Below are positions 6,924-11,235 of a DNA stretch of 11,235 nucleotides, piece after piece. Position numbers and translations under genes: made by a program. Source of the DNA: Bacteroidota bacterium. GTDB taxonomy: Bacteria; Bacteroidota; Bacteroidia; Bacteroidales; VadinHA17. Within the stretch, counting starts at the first letter, position 1. Every line of letters starts with the position of its first letter. The notes beneath the pieces are model-generated. The model searched no databases. It saw only the letters and a program-made list of their open reading frames with translations, and had not been told where the DNA came from. The stretch is taken from the NCBI GenBank assembly GCA_022711195.1, contig JAKLFN010000058.1, positions 1-11,235 on the forward strand. Direction: 5' to 3'.

Positions 6924-8081
6924 ATGACAGAGAATGAAGAAATTCAGGGTCAGCCGGGTGAAGAAATAAACCTGCCTGATATTACATACCGCCCCGGATG
7001 CAATAAACTTGATTGTTTTAACTGGCTGCGCGATCTTCCCGATTCAGTCCTCGAGAATGAAATTGTTGAGATACGTTTCAAGAATACCCGCAAAGGATTC
7101 TTCAGAAATGTCAATCATCTTCGTCTTGAAATAGGCGATATTGTTGCCGTCGAAGCATCTCCCGGCCACGATATAGGAAGAGTGTCAATGACAGGGCCTC
7201 TGGTCAGGCAGCAGATGAGAGAGATGAAGGTGTGCCCGCCGCTCGATGACATGAAAAAGGTGTACCGTAAGGCAAAACCCGCTGACATTATAAAATGGGA
7301 GGAAGCAAAAAAGCTTGATACACCTACAATGCTGCGCTCAAGGAAAATCTCTGAAGAGCTGAAGCTCAATATGAAGATCGGCGACGTCGAATTCCAGGGC
7401 GACAAGACAAAAGCTATCTTCTACTATATTGCCGATGAACGAGTCGATTTCAGGCAGCTTATCAAGGTTCTTGCCGATGAATTCAAGGTAAGAATTGAAA
7501 TGAGACAGATAGGTGCACGCCAGGAAGCCGGACGAATAGGCGGTATAGGCGCCTGCGGAAGAGAACTATGCTGTTCAATATATATTACAAACTTCCATTC
7601 TGTTACCACAACACACGCAAAATACCAGGAACTCTCTCTCAATCCCCAGAAACTTGCCGGACAATGCGGAAAACTGAAATGCTGCCTCAATTTCGAAGTC
7701 GACTGCTACCTGGATGCTCAAAAATCTTTCCCTCCTAAAGAGGTGCCTCTCGAAACAGCTGAAAGCACCGCTTACTTCCAGAAAATGGAGGTCCATAAGG
7801 GAATATACTGGTATTCGACCGACTTGCATGCACCCTCCAACCTTGTTGCCGTACCTGTTGCCAGGGTGAAGGAGATACAGGCCCTTAATAAAAAAGGTGT
7901 CAAGCCCGAAAAGTTGCTGCCGGGAGTAAGATCTTCAGAAAATGAGGCTCTGTCTGAAGACCTGCTTAAAAATAACAGCCTGACACGGTTCGATCCGGAA
8001 AAGAAAAAAGAACAAAAACATAAACATTTCCACAAAAAGAAAAACAGGAGATTCAATGACAGGAAAAACAAGCAGGCTTAG
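6924..8081 (+). CDS. ricT: RicT/YaaT-type PSP1-domain protein
   Basis: The product is 385 residues, counted from the ATG at 6924. It aligns over its core with B. subtilis YaaT/RicT, the Fe-S protein that with RicA and RicF supports mRNA maturation by RNase Y, and with PSP1-domain proteins generally. Clear hallmarks are FYYIADERVDFRQLIK (166-181), RQIGARQEAGRIGGIGACGRELCC (ends 217) and LNPQKLAGQCGKLKCC (ends 254). Cysteines at 211, 216, 217, 248, 253, 254 and 261 are candidate cluster ligands; Cys26 and Cys31 form an extra pair near the N terminus. The last ~25 residues are a Lys/His/Arg-rich tail suited to nucleic-acid binding. The final 26 bases overlap gldH, pointing to coupled translation. 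The function in this phylum is not settled; the family call is secure. Confidence 0.9.
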   Translation: MTENEEIQGQPGEEINLPDITYRPGCNKLDCFNWLRDLPDSVLENEIVEIRFKNTRKGFFRNVNHLRLEIGDIVAVEASPGHDIGRVSMTGPLVRQQMREMKVCPPLDDMKKVYRKAKPADIIKWEEAKKLDTPTMLRSRKISEELKLNMKIGDVEFQGDKTKAIFYYIADERVDFRQLIKVLADEFKVRIEMRQIGARQEAGRIGGIGACGRELCCSIYITNFHSVTTTHAKYQELSLNPQKLAGQCGKLKCCLNFEVDCYLDAQKSFPPKEVPLETAESTAYFQKMEVHKGIYWYSTDLHAPSNLVAVPVARVKEIQALNKKGVKPEKLLPGVRSSENEALSEDLLKNNSLTRFDPEKKKEQKHKHFHKKKNRRFNDRKNKQA

Positions 8082-8538
8082 ATTCCTGGCCTTAACCCTT
8101 ACTATTCTTACCCTTGCGTCATGCAACGGAAATCTGTTGTTCACAGACGAAACAGTTATGCCCGATAATACATGGACCCTTTTCAACAATCCTGAGTTTA
8201 CCTGGACAGTCGCTGATACGATACAACGCACAGACATCTTTTTTACCATAAGGAACGGATCGCAATATCCTTTTCGCAATATTTTTCTTTTTGTAACCAC
8301 ATTATCGCCTGACGGAAAAAGTATAACCGATACACTTGAATACTTTCTTGCTGACGAAAAAGGCAAATGGCTTGGAACCGGATTCGGAGATATACGTGAA
8401 TTAAAGCTTCCCTACAGGCAGAATGTATATTTCCCTTCAAAAGGAACATATCTCTTCAGTATCCAGCATGGAATGAGGGAAGCCGACCTCCGGGGCATCT
8501 ATGATGTGGGACTGAGGATAGAAAAGCATCTCAACTAA
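8056..8538 (+). CDS. gldH: Gliding motility lipoprotein GldH
   Basis: This is a 160-residue lipoprotein. Residues 1-22 form a lipoprotein signal ending in the lipobox LASC (20-23), with Cys23 as the lipidated residue. The mature part carries features I associate with GldH: an NTW-x-LFNNPEF-type opening with aromatic residues, FFTIRNGSQYPFRNIFLFV, a KGKWLGTGFGDIRELKLPYRQ stretch and a C-terminal FSIQHGMREADLRGIYDVGLRI. In Flavobacterium johnsoniae GldH is needed for gliding. Homologues occur across the phylum, including non-gliders, where the role is unclear. Its position directly after ricT, overlapping it by 26 bases, is a common arrangement in Bacteroidota and supports the call. The ATG chosen is the only one that leaves a complete signal peptide. 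Confidence 0.9.
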   Translation: MTGKTSRLRFLALTLTILTLASCNGNLLFTDETVMPDNTWTLFNNPEFTWTVADTIQRTDIFFTIRNGSQYPFRNIFLFVTTLSPDGKSITDTLEYFLADEKGKWLGTGFGDIRELKLPYRQNVYFPSKGTYLFSIQHGMREADLRGIYDVGLRIEKHLN

Positions 8539-8548
8539 AGACGGCAGA

Positions 8549-9253
8549 GTGGGAAAGAACAAGCTCGAACGATGGGCTGAAATGGCAACATTTAACAATG
8601 TCATTCAGCATGCCGATGAAGCCGGTTATGGAAAAAACCATCCTGTAAAAGGCCAATGGAGAACTTCTGTTTTTAAAAATCCTGATCCCCTCATACTGGA
8701 ACTCGGCTGCGGAAGAGGCGAATATACAATAAGCCTTGCCTCCAGGTTCCCTGAGAAAAATTACGTTGGTGTCGATATTAAAGGCGCCAGGATGTGGCGT
8801 GGCGCAAAGAGTGCCCGCGATCTGAATCTTCAAAATGCGTTCTTCCTCAGAACAAGGATCGAATTTATAAAATCATTCTTCGACGAAAATGAAGTTGACG
8901 AGATATGGCTTACATTTCCTGATCCACAAAATGAAAAAAGGAATTCAAATAAAAGACTAACCTGCCCCTGGTTTCTGAATGCTTACCGGAATATTCTGAA
9001 GGATAATGGTATAGTACACCTGAAAACAGATAATAGTGAGCTCTTCCGCTATACCCTGAACCTGGCAAAATATAACGGGCTTCACATCCTTGAAGCGACA
9101 GACGACCTTCATAATCATCTGCCTGATAACGATATTCTGAGAATAAGAACCCATTACGAGGATAAATTCCTCAGGGAGGGATTGAAGATCAACTATATAG
9201 CTTTCGCTTTAAGAAAAAACATTATTATAACAGATGCGGCCGCGGAAGAATAA
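8549..9253 (+). CDS. trmB: tRNA (guanine-N7)-methyltransferase
   Basis: TrmB uses S-adenosylmethionine to make m7G at position 46 in the variable loop of tRNAs. The 234-residue protein has the SAM-binding ELGCGRGEY (51-59), the second binding strand YVGVDIKGARMWRGAK (72-87), the catalytic-region LTFPDPQ (121-127), RLT at 136-138 and KTDN at 159-162, all in the family's order. The start is GTG at 8549: the resulting MGKNKLERWAEM is the conserved Bacteroidota N terminus, while the next ATG (8582) would cut it off. The gene begins 10 bases after gldH and its last 20 bases overlap the alkyltransferase-like gene, so the four genes from ricT on are likely one transcript. Confidence 0.95.
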   Translation: MGKNKLERWAEMATFNNVIQHADEAGYGKNHPVKGQWRTSVFKNPDPLILELGCGRGEYTISLASRFPEKNYVGVDIKGARMWRGAKSARDLNLQNAFFLRTRIEFIKSFFDENEVDEIWLTFPDPQNEKRNSNKRLTCPWFLNAYRNILKDNGIVHLKTDNSELFRYTLNLAKYNGLHILEATDDLHNHLPDNDILRIRTHYEDKFLREGLKINYIAFALRKNIIITDAAAEE

Positions 9254-9578
9254 TAACGACTTCTTTGAAAGCGTGTATGATGTGACCCGTCTTATTCCTT
9301 ATGGGAGGGTAACATCATACGGTGCTATTGCCCGTTACCTCGGGTCGGGCCGGTCGGCAAGAACTGTCGGGTGGGCACTTAATATCTGTCATACCAATAC
9401 CGATTTTATACCAGCCCACAGGGTTGTGAACCGCAATGGATTACTGACAGGAAAACATCACTTCGGGAACTCTTCTACCATGCAGCAACTGCTTGAAAAT
9501 GAAGGACTGATTATCGACGACGACCGTATCCTCAACTTTAAGGAACGATTCTGGGATCCCTCCTCAGAACTTTTATGA
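9234..9578 (+). CDS. Alkyltransferase-like (MGMT-family) DNA-binding protein
   Basis: The 114 residues correspond to the C-terminal winged-helix domain of O6-methylguanine-DNA methyltransferase. VTRLIPYGRVTSYGAIARYLG (17-37) and the recognition-helix region GRSARTVGWAL with the flipping arginine Arg43 are well conserved. The active-site motif PCHR reads PAHR (60-63), so the alkyl-accepting cysteine is alanine and direct repair by alkyl transfer is not possible. This places it with the alkyltransferase-like (ATL) proteins, which bind O6-alkylguanine and flag it for nucleotide excision repair; the studied ATL proteins usually have Trp in place of Cys. VVNRNGLLTGKHHFG follows as in family members. 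The start overlaps the trmB end by 20 bases. The class is secure; the repair role is inferred from studied relatives. Confidence 0.88.
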   Translation: MRPRKNNNDFFESVYDVTRLIPYGRVTSYGAIARYLGSGRSARTVGWALNICHTNTDFIPAHRVVNRNGLLTGKHHFGNSSTMQQLLENEGLIIDDDRILNFKERFWDPSSELL

Positions 9579-9618
9579 TCATTTTGCGTTAATATATAAA
9601 AGTGTTAAAATTGCAGAC

Positions 9619-9639
9619 TATTTGGAATTAATTTAAATA
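9619..9639. promoter_or_regulatory. Imperfect 21-bp palindrome upstream of mrp
   Basis: Within the 158-base gap between the ATL gene and mrp, these bases begin TATTT and end AAATA. Seven of the ten possible base pairs about the centre are complementary. The size and AT-rich ends suit a dimeric regulator site. An iron- or Fe-S-responsive regulator is a guess from the genes downstream. The rest of the gap is AT-rich and shows no clear promoter or terminator. Confidence 0.25.
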
Positions 9640-9736
9640 AAAAGAAGAAGCTGTACTCCTCCCAAAATCTCCTTTCTTGGTTAAGCAAGGCCGTTATCCG
9701 GAGGCAGGTTCCAGTAAATTTAAAATTAGAAAGCTT

Positions 9737-10846
9737 ATGTTCACAGAATCACAGGTAATAGCGGCACTGCGCAACGTGGTACACCCCGAAAAGGGAAAAG
9801 ATATAATTACCCTGCAAATTGTCTCAGAAATAAAGATTTCAGGAAACGGTATTTCACTTACCATTGAGCCCGAAAGGTCAAATGATCCTTTCATAGCTTC
9901 AATAAAAAGCACTATTGTGAAAACATTGAAGGAAAAACTGGGCCCCGATGCTGTAATTGAAGATATTACGGTAAAACCAAAGATAATCACTGAAAAAAAC
10001 GAGAAAAAATCAACAGGAATTTTTCCAGGTATAAAGAATATTGTGGCAATTTCGTCAGGAAAAGGAGGCGTGGGAAAAACAACCGTGGCAGTAAACCTGG
10101 CCATTGCCCTTGCCAGGAAGAATCTCAGGGTAGGGCTCCTCGATGCTGATGTCTTCGGACCCTCTGTGCCTATAATGTTCAATGCTGCCAGCTTCAGGCC
10201 GGAAGTGAAGCGTGAGAACAATATTGATCTTATCGTACCGCTCGAAAAATGGGGAGTGAAAGTTCTATCAACAGGCTTTTTCATTAATCCTGCCGAAGCG
10301 GTGATCTGGAGAGGTCCCATGGCATCAAACTTCCTGAAACAGCTGATGACACAGGGCGACTGGGGTTCACTCGACTATCTTCTGTTCGACCTTCCCCCGG
10401 GAACCAGCGACATACACCTTACTCTTGTTCAGGAAGCTGCGGTTACCGGGGCCATCGTGGTGACAACACCTCAGGAGGTTGCTCTTGCCGATGCATTAAA
10501 GGGCATTGCTATGTTCCGCAGCGAAAAGATAAATGTGCCTGTCCTTGGTCTTGTTGAGAATATGTCGTGGTTCACTCCCGAAGAACTGCCTCAGAACAAA
10601 TATTACATCTTCGGTAAAGAGGGAGGACGCAATCTTGCCGACAGAACCGGGGTGCCATTACTCGGACAGATCCCTCTTGTACAGGGTATCTGCGAAAGCA
10701 GCGACAAAGGAGAACCTGTGGCTCTCGGAGATTCACTTGCCGGAAAAGCATTTATGTCGCTTGCCGGTGAAGTAATAATTCAGACCGAAAAAAGAAACAG
10801 GGAACAAAGACCTACAATAAAAGTACAGATGAACAACCATGAATAA
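9737..10846 (+). CDS. mrp: Mrp/ApbC-type Fe-S cluster carrier ATPase
   Basis: This 369-residue cytoplasmic P-loop ATPase is of the Mrp/NBP35/ApbC family, which carry and deliver Fe-S clusters. Residues 1 to about 85 form the MIP18/DUF59 domain. Then come the deviant Walker A SGKGGVGKTT (107-116), DADVFGPS (136-143) and FDLPPGTSD (217-225). In most Mrp proteins a CxxC pair after ENM-x-[YW]F binds a bridging cluster; here ENMSWFTPEELPQNKYYIFG (from 274) has no cysteine. That is the form I recall from many Bacteroidota, so cluster binding may differ. The start is the ATG at 9737, giving MFTESQVIAALRNVVHPEKG, the family's usual N terminus. The in-frame TTG at 9677 would add 20 unrelated residues. 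The NifU-domain gene follows 30 bases later on the same strand. Confidence 0.93.
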   Translation: MFTESQVIAALRNVVHPEKGKDIITLQIVSEIKISGNGISLTIEPERSNDPFIASIKSTIVKTLKEKLGPDAVIEDITVKPKIITEKNEKKSTGIFPGIKNIVAISSGKGGVGKTTVAVNLAIALARKNLRVGLLDADVFGPSVPIMFNAASFRPEVKRENNIDLIVPLEKWGVKVLSTGFFINPAEAVIWRGPMASNFLKQLMTQGDWGSLDYLLFDLPPGTSDIHLTLVQEAAVTGAIVVTTPQEVALADALKGIAMFRSEKINVPVLGLVENMSWFTPEELPQNKYYIFGKEGGRNLADRTGVPLLGQIPLVQGICESSDKGEPVALGDSLAGKAFMSLAGEVIIQTEKRNREQRPTIKVQMNNHE

Positions 10847-10876
10847 TTAATCTATCAGTTATAAAATTTCCCAGAG

Positions 10877-11116
10877 ATGTCAGACACAAAATCAATCAAA
10901 GACCGCGTAGTAAAAGTGCTTGAAAAGGTTCGTCCTTATCTTCAGTCCGATGGCGGCGATATAGAGCTTCTCGAAGTCTCCGAAGATCTTACCGTTAAGG
11001 TCAGGCTTAAGGGCGCCTGCCATGGATGCCCTTACAGCATGCAAACCCTCAAGGCAGGAGTTGAACAGGCTATCCTAAAGGAGATCCCCGAGATCAAAAA
11101 GGTAATCTCTGCCTGA
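10877..11116 (+). CDS. NifU C-terminal-domain Fe-S scaffold protein
   Basis: The 79-residue protein is a stand-alone NifU C-terminal (NFU) domain. YLQSDGGDIELLEV (21-34) is the conserved opening and LKGACHGCPYSMQTLKAGVE (44-63) holds the CxxC pair Cys48/Cys51. In NFU proteins this pair binds a [4Fe-4S] cluster at the interface of two subunits for transfer to target proteins. The start MSDTKSIKDRVVKVLEKVRP is standard. It lies 30 bases after mrp with no terminator between, so the two are almost certainly co-transcribed. An assembled cluster could plausibly pass between this scaffold and the Mrp ATPase; that is inference from the pairing. Confidence 0.94.
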   Translation: MSDTKSIKDRVVKVLEKVRPYLQSDGGDIELLEVSEDLTVKVRLKGACHGCPYSMQTLKAGVEQAILKEIPEIKKVISA

Positions 11117-11141
11117 AAGGCTGGCGGTGGTCATTTTTAAC

Positions 11142-11149
11142 TACCTTTG
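11142..11149 (+). promoter_or_regulatory. Possible -7 box of a gene beyond the window
   Basis: TACCTTTG matches TAnnTTTG exactly. The -33 position (CTG at 11121-11123, 18 bases upstream) is weak. It lies just before an 11-bp inverted repeat, which would cover the transcription start. Confidence 0.35.
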
Positions 11150-11150
11150 A

Positions 11151-11183
11151 ATACTATAAACAAAATTGATAAGTTTATAGTAT
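11151..11183. repeat. Perfect 11-bp inverted repeat after the NifU gene
   Basis: ATACTATAAAC (11151-11161) and GTTTATAGTAT (11173-11183) are exact reverse complements around an 11-base AT-rich loop. Neither strand has a following T run, so it is not a standard intrinsic terminator. An operator overlapping the start of the next gene, or a leader hairpin, fits the position better. The remaining bases to the window end show no gene start. Confidence 0.7.
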
Positions 11184-11235
11184 AAAAGTCAGCTATTGCC
11201 CCTTTCAAGAGCTATATACAAATATCTGGCCCTGG

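Noticed and set aside
9677..9736. TTG start adding 20 residues to Mrp
   Set aside because: The extra residues do not resemble the family, whose N terminus begins at the ATG at 9737.

Overview
The window comes from a member of the Bacteroidota, most likely a Bacteroidales/Marinilabiliales-type anaerobe or facultative organism. Three things point there: a gldH lipoprotein directly behind a RicT/PSP1 gene; two good promoters of the phylum type (TTG, 19-20 nt, TAnnTTTG), with little Shine-Dalgarno signal; and proteins of the phylum's usual forms (420-residue Pgk, Mrp without the CxxC pair, an MGMT-like protein with PAHR instead of PCHR). Most of the window is ordinary housekeeping chromosome. The unusual part is the first 700 bases.

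Layout. Positions 1-599 hold no intact gene. They carry two diverged copies of a non-coding repeat studded with tiny hairpins of 4-bp arms and a TAC/GTA loop. The right edge of the second copy abuts the last 31 codons of an MmcQ/YjbR-type protein, a gene remnant. Next comes a secreted C1-family cysteine peptidase (800-2008, +). It converges on a minus-strand unit read from 4940 down to 2049: phosphoglycerate kinase, a short lipoprotein, and a LuxE/PaaK-like adenylate-forming protein whose start overlaps the lipoprotein stop as ATGA. Just behind pgk is a small array of 8-base repeats.

Divergent from pgk is thiol peroxidase tpx. From 5660 on everything is on the plus strand: DNA polymerase III delta' (own promoter), RicT (own promoter), GldH, TrmB and an alkyltransferase-like protein, the last four tightly packed or overlapping. 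A 158-base gap then precedes mrp (Fe-S carrier ATPase) and a small NifU-domain protein, a natural Fe-S cluster assembly/transfer pair. The window ends in a non-coding stretch with a perfect 11-bp inverted repeat just after a TAnnTTTG box, probably the control region of a gene beyond the edge.

Themes: central carbon metabolism (pgk), peroxide defence (tpx), replication (holB), tRNA modification and repair-like functions (trmB, the ATL gene), Fe-S biology (ricT, mrp, nifU) and envelope functions (gldH, lipoprotein, peptidase). Several starts were moved from the longest reading frame to an internal ATG, using promoter overlap, stop/start overlap or signal peptides; each entry gives the reason.
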